Source of the DNA: Sacculina carcini
Lineage: Eukaryota; Arthropoda; Thecostraca; Sacculinidae
NCBI GenBank assembly: GCA_916048095.2
Contig: OU696579.1
Coordinates: 2,852,001 to 2,916,000, forward strand
DNA: 64,000 nt
Direction of reading: 5' to 3'
Shown here: positions 42,247-54,416 of the stretch, in pieces
How the letters are laid out: each line of letters begins with the position of its first letter
Numbering within the stretch: position 1 is the stretch's first letter
Notes under the pieces: generated by a model
The model's database searches: none
Told to the model about the DNA's origin: nothing
Seen by the model: only the letters and a program-made list of their open reading frames with translations
Translations under genes and position numbers: made by a program

Positions 42247-43228
42247 GAGTTGGGAATTTTATGTGATAATTTTTGGCGGTTTAGGTTTTTATTATGTGAC
42301 GAAAAATGCCTAAATATGTTGTCAAAAACCCCAAAATACGTTATTCAATTTTCACATATATGAATTTTGGACTCTTTCGCATATTTTTTTATTTTAAGCA
42401 TGTTTCCAGCGACATTACATTGGGTAGCCACCCTTAGAAAAGTGAAACTTTCATAATAATTTACCTTGCTTGAGCCCTTTTTATAATGTTAGTGGTACAG
42501 TGGCGGCGCCAGGATTTATCTGGTGGGGGCTAACGAAAAATATACGGGGACTTGGCAAAACATGAGGAACTACACTCGAGACGTTCATGGTAGGTGCAAC
42601 ATTTTTCACTTTTGCTTCGAGACGCAATGCTCCTGCGATTCGATCCTACATGTATATTTATATTTAATGTTTCTCGGATGAGCAGCCGATTTGTTGTGTT
42701 GCTCGAGCTGCGACTTGTGACACGTTTTTCTCACATGCAACGCAAAACATGCTTCTCCCACCAGCCATGTTTTTTTCTGGAAAAATTCGATATAGTATTG
42801 AATTCTTTCAACCCCTTTGAGCGTGACAATACAGACGCTATTTGAGCAATTTTTGATGAATAATTCCCGAAAATATAAATATGAAGTGCATATATGTACG
42901 TATGCGATTTGATCTGCATAGCGAGTTATTGCAGACCACCTGGAATCAGTTGACGTGTTGTCGGACTATCAGGAATGTTGCCATATTACCATTGTTAGCG
43001 TTGCTGGCATAAATATTGTACCTATATGCAGTGTTAGAGTGTATCATAACATCTAGAATCCGTGATATTTGTGTAATTACAATAATTAACAGAGCTAAGA
43101 ATTAAACATTCCAGGTGCAACCAATATAACTATATTTGTGTAACATTTTTCAGTGAAAATGACATTTTATGTTTTTTTTTTCGCTTAGAAATTGCGTTTT
43201 TTATGCGATCACATACAATTCCCAACTC
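42247..43228. mobile_element. TIR element, about 1 kb, TA-flanked
   Basis: Left end GAGTTGGGAATTTTATGTGA and right end, inversely, GAGTTGGGAATTGTATGTGA, each next to TA. AT-rich interior with no recognised transposase. A lone cagtggcggcgccagg end at 42499 suggests another insertion inside it. Confidence 0.7.
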
Positions 43229-43563
43229 TACTGATAAATAATATAACAAGTGCAATACAGTGTTAAACTGGAGCAAAATCCCAACATTTCCTTATACGAA
43301 CGGCGTAAACATCACACTTTGGGAGTTTCACATTTTTTATTCTACCTAATGCATTACGAATATTCGCAGTTGCGCTCCGATTGTTTCAGATGCTTGTCTA
43401 GTCTGTCGAGTATTTCGTACTGATAGTGGTATTCGACTATATAATATAATTTGACAGACTCACTCAATGTTAATTTTTTTAGGTGTTCAAGGTCTAAATG
43501 GATTTTGCAGATAAACATCATCTGATTATGCGGTAATAATAGTCAAGTGCTATTTATCTAACT

Positions 43564-43919
43564 CAGGGGTTCCCAACCGGTGGGTCGCGAAGCCTTGGCA
43601 GGGGAGTCGCGAAGCTTTGACTGGGAGTCGCCTAGCCTTGTAAAAAGTAGCTTAGGATATCATTATATTTGTTTCATCAGTTACATTTCTCATGTACTTA
43701 CATTTTTATTTTTTGCTTCGGTGCAAAGCAAAACGTGCTGCGTTAGTTTAATGTCAAAAGATTATATTATAGGTGTATGTATGCGTGCCTGTGATCTAAT
43801 GTGCTTGTGTGAATGTGTATGTGTCTGCAACTGTATGTATGTGTGTATCAGTGAGTAGCGAGTATGTGAGTGCACGCGCATGAATGTAAGCACATGTGTG
43901 TGTGTATGTGTGTGTGTGT

Positions 43920-43952
<33 letters not shown>

Positions 43953-44857
43953 CTCTTGCTGTCGACACGTGAGTCATGTGTTTGCTGATTGGTGGATGAC
44001 GAATGGCGCGACTAGCCACACTCCCTCCCCTCCTTACCAGGCAAAGCTTACCCCGTCACTACTCCTGCTGCATATTGTGGTGACAAGCACAACATTTTTA
44101 TTTAATTTCGGCAAGGAGATAAGGCAAGCAGTAGAGGTGAGTTGTTGAGGCAAGCATGCTGTTGTGATATGACACTTTAATTGGAAAAATGTTGTTATTT
44201 AAGTTTTTAGTATATTTTCGAATTGAATAAATTAAAAACATTATTTACTCTGCTCACAGATTTGAAACCATGGCTAAATGGCGCAGATACTAGGAATGCT
44301 ACCTCAACATTGGCTTCACCTCTCTGCTTGCCAGTGACGGCATCGAGAAACCACAGTGTGTTTTGTGCCATGCTGTCCTGAGTGGAGAGTCAAAGAAACC
44401 ATCAAAACTCAAGCGTCATCTCGAGACGAAACATCCAGAACACGCAAAGAAGGATTTGGATTTCTTCAAACGGCATCAACAGTGTCTTAAAACTCAAAGA
44501 CTCGACAGAAGTGGGTCGTTTCAGCAGCAAACTGCAGCCGTAGTAGAAGCCTCGTTTGACATTGCATTCGAAATTGCTAAGCAACAAAAGCCTCACACAA
44601 TTGGAGAAACATTTCTTAAACCTTGCATGATGAAAGCAGTAAATGTCTTCGTGAGATACATTAATTCAGGTGACATTAAATATGAATTATTATTTTGCAG
44701 TGCACTTGAAACCACAACAAAAGCTGATGATGTTATGGAAAAAGTTTAAACATTTTTCCAAGATGAAGATTTTCAATGGGAAAACGTATGTAGGGTTTGT
44801 ACGGATGGGGCACCGGCTATGCTGGGATCGAAATCAGGATTCCAAACGAGAGTGAAG
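43564..44857 (+). mobile_element. hAT element (BED-finger type), 3' part lost
   Basis: The left end CAGGGGTTCCCAACCGGTGG followed by gggtcgcgaag is typical of BED-finger hAT elements (ZBED5/Zaphod-like). It includes a (TG)n at about 43897-43950. The transposase starts at about 44270. The element is cut by a Penelope-like insertion at about 44858 and no right end was found. Confidence 0.75.
44270..44857 (+). pseudogene. hAT transposase N-terminus with BED finger
   Basis: Reads MAKWRRY, stop, ECYLNIGFTSLLASDGIEKP, then a BED-type finger CVLCHAVLSGESKKPSKLKR with HLETKH, then AFEIAKQQKPHTIGETFLKP, and after another stop DGAPAMLGSKSGFQTRVKK (catalytic-domain start). At least two in-frame stops (about 44291 and 44747), and the rest is missing after the Penelope-like insertion. 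Confidence 0.8.
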
Positions 44858-45896
44858 AAGTTAGTGCACACTTTTTTCTTTGATGTATTTTTTGCGCTTT
44901 CCTTTTGCATTTGATTATGAATGCTGATGTGTATTTCAAATCCTGGAATATTTGCATGATCTTTTTCATTTCATTACTGAGTTTTTCGGAACTACATATT
45001 CTCAGAGCCCTTAAGAACTCTCCTATAATCATTCCTGATTTCATTGACTCTGAATGACACAAGGAATTAATTTGGTCATTTTTGGCCGTCGGTTTCCTGT
45101 ACACATCAAATACCATTTGACCATTTGCGTTGGATATTACATGAAGAGAACAAACTACATGCTGGTACCAAAAACAGGAATAAAAATATCCGATCAACTT
45201 ATGAAAAAGACAGTCAAAACATCTAGGAACACTCAAACAGGAAATGAACTAACCAATAAAGATAGTGTAGTATGTAAAATACCATGTAGTGGATGCGATA
45301 AGGCTTATTACAGTGAGACAGGAAAGGGCATTGAAACAAGAATAAAACAACATCGTGCGGATGTGAGACATCACAGAATGTCTAATTCATTAGTAGTACA
45401 CATTGAGGAATGTGACAGTTTACCCAACTGGGAAAAGGTGGAAGTTGTAGCTGATTGTGGGAAAAGATCTGAAAGAAAAACAGTAGAAGCCGCCTACATA
45501 ATAAATAATGTAAATATAAATAGTATGGATGAGCATGTTAATTTAGGAACCTTGCCATCACAATTAATAATATAAGAAGATGTAGTAATATATGTGTGTA
45601 TATGTATGTATGTGTATGTATAAGGAAGGAAAAAGCACAAGAACCCTTAAAAAAAATTGTATGTATATATGTACAGTATATATAAAGTTGATGCGTAATG
45701 TACTTCAGGCTGTGTTCGAGGAAATAGTCACGAGGTTTGTCATATATATAGCGCAATATGGAGATATCACTAACGGTTTTGCATTTGAATCACTGATCTG
45801 TCTATAGTCACTGACGAAGGTCTCAAGACCGAAACGTTTGACTAAAGTGGCAGTCATTTGTGTTTTCTTTTCTCTCTTCATATATGTCGAGAACTT

Positions 45897-45900
<4 letters not shown>
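44858..45900. mobile_element. Penelope-like element with inverted 5' part
   Basis: Two parts of one retroelement face opposite ways. Minus strand, about 45110-44860: FDVYRKPTAKNDQINSLCH, then SGMIIGEFLRALRICSS and IMQIFQDLKY, the end of a Penelope-type RT. Plus strand, about 45130-45575: a GIY-YIG-like endonuclease. The plus part is followed by TGACGAAGGTCTC and GACCGAAACG at 45810-45836, a sequence of a kind common at Penelope-like 3' ends, then a (TA)n at about 45901-45938. Confidence 0.78.
45130..45575 (+). pseudogene. GIY-YIG-like endonuclease of the Penelope-like element
   Basis: The frame reads VVCKIPCSGCDKAYYSETGK, then TRIKQHRADVRHH, SLVVHIEECDSLPNW and VVADCGKRSERKTVEAAYI. KIPC...YYSETG stands where KIPC...YIGETG is usual; the Arg of TRIKQH and the later Glu are the catalytic residues. 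The frame is open for about 170 codons. It lacks its RT because the 5' part is inverted. Confidence 0.8.
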
Positions 45901-45945
<45 letters not shown>

Positions 45946-46129
45946 GGTATATCTATATTATATTGTCTATTCAGTTTCAGTATAGTTTGGTTTATTGCCC
46001 AATACACATATAAGACACGGTAAAACACGAAAAAAGAAATGTACAGGCAACTAAAGTTCGTTCGACGCTGTTGGCCGAGCTCGTACTAATGTGATAATTT
46101 GTTTGATACATAACAGGGCCTATTGAAAC

Positions 46130-46480
46130 ACATGAAATAAGGCTATAATTTCATATTTACCGTGATGAAAGACACATTGTTTCCTTTCAGTAAGATGTTT
46201 TTTTTAACAAATCATTGGAGATACCTCTGATACCAAATTTGGATAGTTTCTCTAGCAATATGAAATGATACAAGGTGTCGAACGTTTTGCTTATATCAAT
46301 GAATATTCCAATGACATTTTGTTTGTTCTCCAGATGGTATAAACTTTATTCACAAACTCCAAGATAGCTGTTTCCGTGGAAAGTTGGCTTCTAAATCCAT
46401 ACTGAGGTTCAGAGAGAACGTGATTACTTTCCAGGTAGCAGATAAGTCATTGGATAATTCTTTTTTCGAAGATATCAGAT
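46130..46480 (-). mobile_element. Old LINE RT fragment
   Basis: Minus-strand pieces across stops: LICYLESNHVLSEPQYGFRS, QLSTETAILEFVNKVYTI, LLEKLSKFGIRGIS-like and KKHLTERKQCV. These match the QYGFR...T.A and FDTV...LL.KL..YGIRG region of a jockey/CR1-group RT. Heavily decayed. Confidence 0.6.
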
Positions 46481-47369
46481 TATATTAAAATATTCATATT
46501 GTGTATGGGAACGTACATACTCAGGATGCCTAGCACCACACACGGACAGAATGTATACATGTCTTCCAGATATGCTTATCGAGTTTGTGTTGACAATACA
46601 TGAGCATATGCTGTATTGTACAACTTGACAACAAAAAATTATCCCTGATAGTGTGAAATAATTGTTCTAAAAGTACAAATGTGGTCCTGAATTCAAACAG
46701 TTGCTCTACAAATGAAAAAGTTGCAAAAGTTGCGCTAAAAACAAAAAAGATGAATTTATAACTTCTTTAACACGTATCTCAGACCAATACAATATTGATT
46801 TTTGGGCTTCTCAGGATGAATAGAATTTATGATGAAAACTTGCATTTGAGACAAAAGTTCACCCTACTGATTACGAATATTGGTTTGGTTTTGCCTATTG
46901 GTTTCATCCTATTGGTTTTGCCTTTATGTCAATATATTTATGACATCACACATTTTCATATTTCGAGGACAACTTTTGGAATTTCTGTTATAAGAACATT
47001 AGTCACTTTGCGCATACAATGTGTGAGTTTAATACGTTGACATGCTGATTATGAGGCGAACACAACTGCAACACACTGCACTCCACCCCAATCCATGACA
47101 GCTCATGAAACAACGACGATGCAGTGACGCGTTCCTGTGGCACTACTTTATTTGCTCGTCACTGCAGCGCCAGTATTCTTTGAACTCTCATGTATTGAGT
47201 TGGGTTACATTGAGACGTGCTTAAGTTCCTTTTTGTAGATCATATCTTCGATTCTCTATTGTTATGTTACTATATTTGTAAATGCTTGTAAGTTACTATA
47301 TGTTACTAGGCTACTATACTTGTAGATCTCAATGTGGAATCTAGTTAACAAGCGAGTGCTGAATTCCCT
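46481..47369. other. Unassigned AT-rich sequence
   Basis: Includes an open frame at 46795-47040 without a recognised domain. No element ends seen. Confidence 0.35.
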
Positions 47370-48744
47370 TTGTATTGCTTATGTTTTTTTTCAGATTGTA
47401 TAGCTATGACAGTCACACTATTACACAATATGACTGACTCACACTATTACCCAGAGATGAGTGTTTCCTGGCTTATGAGGCATAATTTGGTATTCTTATG
47501 GGTGATCAGAATAAACTATGGGCACCCCATGCCTGCTGTGGAAGTTGTCAGTCAAACATTGAAGGGTGACAGTCGCAAGTATATGACATTTGCAATTCCT
47601 CGCATTTGGAGAGAACCAACTAACCACTCTGATGACTACTACTTTTGTATTGTCGACATATCTAAGTACAAGAAAGGTAAGGATAGAGGAGATGTTGTTG
47701 TGTATGCTAACATTCCATCTTCTAATGCTCCAGTGCCAAATTAGGAAGATTTAACTATTCCAACTCCTCCTTCCTTTAACCGTGATTGCATAAATTGATG
47801 CATCTCAAGACAGTGATAATGATACTCTCTATATAGCAGGATCAAACAGCTCCCAATATTTTCCTACACAATACGAACTATATGATTTGATCAGAGACTT
47901 AAGCCTTACCAAAAAAAGCGGAAATTTGACATCTCGTATAAAGGAGTGAAATTTTTTAGACTCTAGCTGCAAGATTTTTGTATGCAGGAAAACACATCTC
48001 CCTTTTCCCAGTTTCTACAAAGTTTCAGAAGCCAATTTGCTTTGCTACTGCTCTGATGTTTCCGGTCGTTTTGGTGATATAGGCATTGAGTACAATTCTT
48101 CTGAATGGCGTCTATTTATTGTCAACTCAACTACAAGTCTGTATTGCTTCACAACGGCAACCAACATCCGTCAGTTCCGGAAGGACACTCGGTCCACATG
48201 AAGGAAGACTATGAAAATGTCAATATTTTGATGGACATGACTCATTACACACAACACAATTGGGATGTATGCGGAGATTTTTAAATGCTTGCATTCCTGC
48301 TTGCAATTCAGGGTGGTTCTACAAAATATTAGTCTTATATGTCTTTGGGACAGCAGATCACTATTACAGGAGAGATTGGTCTGCCAGAAATGAATTTACT
48401 CCTGGTACACACAATGTACTTAACAATGCTCTTGCTAAGAGAGCACATATTTATTCCTTCACCGCACACGAAGCTTGGGCTTATGAAACAATTCATGAAG
48501 ACATTAAGCCCACAAAGTGAATCCTGTAAACATATCCGTCCAATGTTCCCAAACATATCTGAGACCAAAGTTAAAGATGACATTTTTAGTGGGCCACAAA
48601 TAAGAGATATGTTGGCATCTGAAGAGTTGGAAAGCAAAATGTCAAGCGATGAAAACAAATCCATGGCAAGCTTTTCAGCTGATGGTAAAATTGTTCCTGG
48701 ACAACAGGAACTACAACGAGCTGGTAAACACTGGCCGGCAATAC
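47370..48744 (+). pseudogene. Decayed transposon-associated protein, family unnamed
   Basis: Pieces in several frames: RKYMTFAIPRIWREPTNHSD, DYYFCIVDISKYKKGK, SEWRLFIVNSTT-like, RRDWSARNEFTPGTHNVLN, KLGLMKQFMKTL and SGPQIRDMLASEEL. I recall proteins with the order FA.PR.WREP.NH...CYFC, WPKR..LTPG..N, HIKLGLMKQFVK and FxGPQIR..... from many invertebrate genomes, usually annotated as uncharacterised and multicopy, which suggests a transposon gene. No host function is claimed. Many stops and frame changes; the 3' end is cut by a half foldback MITE at about 48745. Confidence 0.6.
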
Positions 48745-49050
48745 AACGTGTTAGGTTAGGTTGGTCAGGTTAGGTCAAGTTTAGTTGGGTCAGCGTACTG
48801 AACCTAGCCAATAACCACATACACTGCGTTAGGTGCTAGTCATCTGTTGTATACGAGCTCGTGTCTTGTGTTGAAAACCACTGAAATTACGCTATGGTGA
48901 AAAGTGAACATATTGGCCACAAGCCGCAGTCGCACTCACCGCACTTGCTACGCCTTTGACACTTCACTGGCCGAGGTGAACATATTGCCCTATTGCAGAG
49001 TATGGGAGTATACAAGCGTTTGTGGCTAATATGTTCATAGGGCAATACTG
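48745..49050. mobile_element. Half copy of the foldback MITE
   Basis: Matches the right half of the element at 15066-15605, from the loop (ggttaggttggtcagg) through the full right arm to GGGCAATACTG, then TA. The left arm is absent. It abuts the truncated transposon gene. Confidence 0.8.
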
Positions 49051-49229
49051 TACTAGATCCAATCGAGTGAAACAAAAAGGAGACGCAAAGGAGCAGAAAA
49101 GCAAAACATACAAGGACGTAGAAGCGTGCAGCGTAAATACATAACAACAAAGAAACATAATACATGCACGCAAAATATACATATAGTCACATGCTTCCCG
49201 GACCAGTGCAACTATATTTATGTCGCAAA

Positions 49230-50025
49230 GGCAGAATCAAGCAAATAAATAATTAAATAAAAGGAGAATAAAAAGAAAATCAGAGAGGCGAATAGTTAAT
49301 GAGTGAGTGGTGGGATCGAAGGATAAATCAAAGATATTTACGCAGGGAAGAAGCAAATGAACGATAAGACAAGGTGGTGTGAGAGGGGACAGTTGTAAAG
49401 ACGCGGATCGAAAAAGGAAAATGATTTGGAAGACCACGTGAGCCCATTTAAAGCGCGAGGGCAGGCTAAGGGGACAGGATCTCGAGAAGCCGGATTTTCA
49501 GAGTGGGAAAGTAAGGTGGGAAGGCACGGATGTTTAGTGGGATAGTGCAGCAGTTTACAGATTATGGAGCATATTTTGAAGTTGATTCAAAATTTGATAG
49601 GAAGCCAGCGAAACTTGAAGCAGTATGACAAAATGCAGAAAAGCAGTATGACAGCAGAAAGAAAACGACAAAACGACAGTATTCGTTCATCACTCGCAGG
49701 AGGATTTTCAAGGAAAATTTAGGATACTTGAAGTGAAGTGAGCTGCAGTAATTTAGTCCAGAGATGAGTGATTGAACAAGTTTGATAGAAGAGGGCTGTC
49801 GATACAGGGACGAATAGAATAGAGAGAGCAGAGTATAAGGCGACAGATGCGAGCAGTACCAAGACTATTGGCAGAGAAGGAAAGCGAGAAATAGAAGATA
49901 ATGCCAAGGCATCTAACAGAGGAAGAGAGAGACATGGTCAACAGATGAACTAAACAAGGAGGATGAAGAGAAATAAATTCGGATTTATAAGTATTCAGGA
50001 GACAACGGGATGATATCCAAACATA
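49230..50025 (-). mobile_element. CR1-like LINE fragment (RT end)
   Basis: Minus-strand reading LLNTYKSEFISLHPPCLVHL, SSVRCLGIIFYFSLSFSANS and more 3' pieces to about 49230, the region after the RT active site. It ends at the Helitron border; the RT active-site region probably continues at 54413-54129. Confidence 0.65.
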
Positions 50026-53000
50026 TCTATATATATTAAAGAGATCCTCTGTGTGTGTGTCTGTCTGTCTGTCCCACCCTTCTTGGTCCATTTTCTATCA
50101 GCTGCTACTCGGCCATCACTTGGCGTACCCGCAGAAAATTTATACCATAATGTTGGAAATTTTCTTGTCTACACTGTAGGTTAAATTTGTAATTTTAAAA
50201 ATAAAACCAGAAAAATTATAGCGGTGAAAAGACAAAATGAACCCTGAAAAATGCGAAAATTTTGGTCAATATTCTGCAGACTACTCCTCCTAAATCAGCA
50301 ATGGTACAACTATACAAATTATACCACTGTGTAGAAAATTTTCTGTTCTACTTAACAAAGTATAATTCATACCCAAAAATTGAATATAAAACATGTAAAA
50401 TGGAAAAAATTCAATCTACATTCAAAATTTTATTTATACTCCACGCGTCCGATTTTCTATATTTTTTCTCTATATTTAAAAAACTAATTATCACACATCT
50501 AAATAAATAATACCATCATGCTGGGAATTTTGTTTTATACAACACGGTATAATTTTTAATTTTCCAAAGTGTATTAAAAAAAAGTTACGGCGGTGTGAAG
50601 TCAAAATGACATAGTCAAAAAGGCAAAATTAGCACAAAAAACGTGAATATTTTGGTCAATATTCCGCTATCTATTCCTCATAAACCAGCAATGGTAAAGC
50701 TATAAAAATTATACTTTTGTGTAGATAATTTTGTGTTCTACAAGAAAAGTTATAATTTATACCCACAAATGATACAAAAAACGTGTAAAATTGGCAAAAT
50801 TCTCAAATACATCCAAAATTACACTTGAACACCGTGTGACTAAAATTAATTCATTTTTCTACCTATTTTTCAGGAACTATTTGTCACAAATTAAAATAAA
50901 TTATACCATCGTGCAAGATATTTTGTTTTCTACAATACGGTATAATTATTAATTTACCAAATTGTATCTGAAGGAAGTTACGGCGGTGTAAAGTCAAAAT
51001 GTCATGTTGCCAATTTGACAGCTATTATGCGCACTTGCGATTACACATGAATATACACAGATTTAATTTCACTGAAGTCCAATCACAATTTACGCACTTG
51101 CGATTACACAGGAATATACTACTGTGTAGAGAATTTTGTGTTCTACAAGATAAGCTATAATTTATACCCATAAATGATACAAAAAACGTGTAAAATTGGC
51201 AAAATTCTCAAATACATCCAAAATTACACTTGAACACCGGGCGACTAAAATTAATTCATTTTTCTACTATTTCTCAGTAACTATTTGTTATACATAAAAA
51301 TAAATTATACCATCGTTCTACAAATGCTGTCTACACAATATGGTATAATTTGTAATTTTCCAAAGTATATCTGAAGGAAGTTACGGCGGTGTAAAGTCAA
51401 AAGGACATATTGCCAATTTGACAGATATTATGCGCACTTGCGATTACACAGGAATATACTACTGTGTGGATAATTTTGTGTTCTACAAGATAAGCTATAA
51501 TTTATACCCACAAATGATACAAAAACGTGTAAAATTGGCAAAATTCTCAAATACATCCAAAATTACACTTGAACACCGGGCGACTAAAATTAATTCATTT
51601 TTCTACTATTTCTCAGTATCTATTTGTTATACATAGAAATAAATTATACCATCGTGCTAGAAATCTTGTTTTCTACAATACGGTATAATTTGTAATTTTC
51701 CAGTGTATCTGAAGGAAGTTACGGCGGTGTAAAGTCAAAAGCACATATTACCAATTTGACAGCTATTATGCGCACTTGCGATTACACAGGAATATACACC
51801 GATTAAATTTCACTGAAGCCCAATCACAATTAAGAATGCATCATATTAGCTCCAAGCATGGATGGTGTGGTTTTATTGGGTACAGTTTAATTAATGCTAC
51901 ACTATACTGAATAGAAAGGCTTTATTGTCCTCAATATTTACACATGAATTGTTCCGCCCGACGGGCGGTTAAAATACTACTGGTAACAAAGTTAACTACT
52001 GAATTTTACTGTATAATTTTATTGGTTTAATAAAAATAAGTTTTATAAGTTTTGGTTTAATAAGTTGCATAAGGATATGGGTTCTAATATCATGCAATGC
52101 CAACTATATGAATATGCTGTTTTAGCGGACACATAAATCTGGAATTATAGAGATGACAGAAGGTTTCATTGTTTTCATAGTGGTACACTTCTGAATTACT
52201 ACACACGAAGGATGGGTGTGAACTTGAGCAGTGTTGAGGAAAAAACTTCGTCAATAATTAAAACAAGAATTTACAAATCGATATTTTTCTATTGGATAAG
52301 CTTTTTGCTTTTTGATTCATTATATTCTATTTACAGTTCCGCACGACGGGCGGGTTTAAATACGAGGCAGCTCCAGGGAAAATATTTTGCCACATTAAAA
52401 ATAAAAACATTCACATTTAGACTTTTCTATTGGTTAAGAATTTTTATGGGTTTACTTTTTCTTTTTTAATTTCTAATCATTTTTTATTAATTCAATATTC
52501 ATTTTATTTATTTATTGTTCTGCAGAAAGGGCGGGTTTTAATGCTAGATGGTGATGTTGAGTTATAAATATATTTTGAAAACAGTATGATAAAAAAATTA
52601 TTCATTTTTTATTGTTTTGTGTCAGAGTTCTTAATTATTCAGCACGACGGGCAGGTTTAAATAGGATTTTTTTGGGTTTACTCTTTTCTTTATTAATTCA
52701 TATTTATTTTCTTTTATGAATTGAATACAAATTTCATAGTATGAACTGTTTCGCACGACGGGCGGGTTTACATGCTAGAATTTTCATTGTTTTGTACGTG
52801 TTAGTGTTCTGAATTATTCCGCACGACGGGTAGGTTTAAATATGAGGTGGATTAAGGGATAATATTTTGTCAAATTTATAATTAAAATATTCACATTTAG
52901 AGTTTTTATTGGTGAACGTATTTACAGGTTAAATTTTTTGCTTTTTAATTTTTATACAGTTTATTCTATGGATTGAATATGCATTTTATTTTATGAATTG

Positions 53001-53749
53001 TTGAGCACGACGGGCGAGTTTCAATATAAGGCGGGTTAAAGGAAAATATGTTGTCAAAATAAAAAAATAAAATAAAATTTAGACTTTTCAAATGAGTAAG
53101 ATTTTAATGAGTATATCTGTTTTCTTTATTAATTTGCAATATGTTTATGAATTAAATATGAATTTCATTTTATGAATTGCTCCGCACAACTGGCGGGTTT
53201 CAATGCTAGACGGTGATGTTAAGTTATAAAAATATTTTGGAAACATTATGATGAAAAAGTGTAGTCATTTTTCATGTCTGAGTTCTGAATTATTCAGCAC
53301 GACGGGCATGTATAAATATGAGGCGGTTTAGGCAAACTATTTTGTGAAAATAAATATTATGAATATATAAATTTAGACTTTTTATGGGTTTACTCCACTC
53401 TTTTTTAATTCATATTCCTTTTCTCTTATGAATTGAATACAAATTTAATAGTATGAACTGTTTCGCACGACGGGCGGGTTTACATGCTAGAATTTTCATT
53501 GTTTGTTACGTGTTTGTGTTCTGAATTATTCCGCACAATGGGTGGGTTTATATATGAGGCGGGTTGAGGGAAAATATTATGTCAAAATAAAAATAAAAAT
53601 ACTCACACTTGGACTTTTCTATTGAGTAAGACACTTATGAGTTTTCATTTTCTTTTTTAATTTGGAATATTTTTTATTAAAATGAATTTTTATGAATATT
53701 AATTCCATTTTATGAATTCCTCCGCACAACGAGTGGGTTTTTATGCTAG
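50026..53749 (+). mobile_element. Non-autonomous Helitron with repeat arrays
   Basis: Canonical ends: A|TCTATATATATTAAAGAG on the left, then gtgtgtctgtctgtctgtc, and ATGCTAG|T on the right after a GC-rich hairpin (CCGCACAACGAGTGGG). No TIRs and no TSD, as expected for A-T insertion. The left half holds four to five tandem units of about 340-400 bp (anchored on cggcggtgtaaagtcaaaa at about 50590, 50984, 51386 and 51724). The right half holds twelve copies of a 3'-terminus-like module. No Rep/helicase gene is present. Confidence 0.82.
51952..53749 (+). repeat. Array of twelve Helitron 3'-end hairpin modules
   Basis: CCGCACGACGGGCGGGTTT-type modules start at about 51952, 52337, 52518, 52637, 52749, 52817, 53001, 53179, 53294, 53461, 53529 and 53719. 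The first is a perfect hairpin (CCGCCC-gac-GGGCGG). Some are followed by ATGCTAG (52518, 52749, 53179, 53461, 53719), others by AAATATGAGGCGG. Spacing is 68-385 bp. Confidence 0.85.
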
Positions 53750-54128
53750 TATACCATAAAAGCAAACAACATATTTTCATGTGTCGGGGGAAGCCTTAAA
53801 GGTATATATACCTTGAACAGAAAAAAACAAGAACAAATAAAATAAAGTTATATAATAAAAACACATATACACAGTTCAGTTCAGTTGGAAATTTACAGTC
53901 GCAAGTAATATAGGCGTTGCTTGCTGTACCTTTAATTTATAGTAAAACATGAGCTCAGTTTCATAATGACTTTAAGCAGATCGCCAATCTTCACCAGGAA
54001 ATTGAGTCAACATTGGGTTTTGTTATAACATGTTTCAAGAGAATGGTGTTGAATAAGCTGTGAATTTATTCATATATGTCATGTCACTCAGAATTATTTA
54101 TCTATTATTAACCAATTCATTCCACATC
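53750..54128. other. Unassigned sequence between Helitron and LINE piece
   Basis: Contains a short palindrome (aaggtatatatacctt, about 53799) and no recognised gene. It may be LINE sequence or a small insertion. Confidence 0.35.
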
Positions 54129-54413
54129 TTAACACCGTCTATGGTCAAAGTTGTATGTTATATGTAACACGGGATATACCAGTGTCGTAGGATAGGACAG
54201 AGGGGACATAGAGATTGAAAAAAGACCAAGGATAGACCCTTGAGGTAAACCATAGGTAAGTTGGATCGAATTTGAGAAGGAAAATTGAACTGGACGGAGT
54301 AAGACCGAATATGTAAATATTTCCCGACAAAGGCAAAATACACGATTCTCACATAGACTAACATAGACGAATCCCTGGAATAGGCTTTCAGATAGCCTGT
54401 GACTCCAGTGCAT
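54129..54413 (-). mobile_element. LINE RT fragment
   Basis: Minus-strand reading SNSIQLTYGLPQGSILGLFS, an RT block B (GLPQGS.LG). It is probably the upstream continuation of the fragment at 50025-49230, separated by the Helitron. Confidence 0.6.
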
Positions 54414-54416
54414 TTA

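Noticed and set aside
45054-45575. Host or bacterial GIY-YIG nuclease gene
   Set aside because: The KIPC/YSETG form, the 3' sequence after it and the nearby RT end all fit a Penelope-like element.
51952-53749. CRISPR-like array
   Set aside because: Modules vary, spacers are 50-370 bp and the context is a eukaryotic Helitron.
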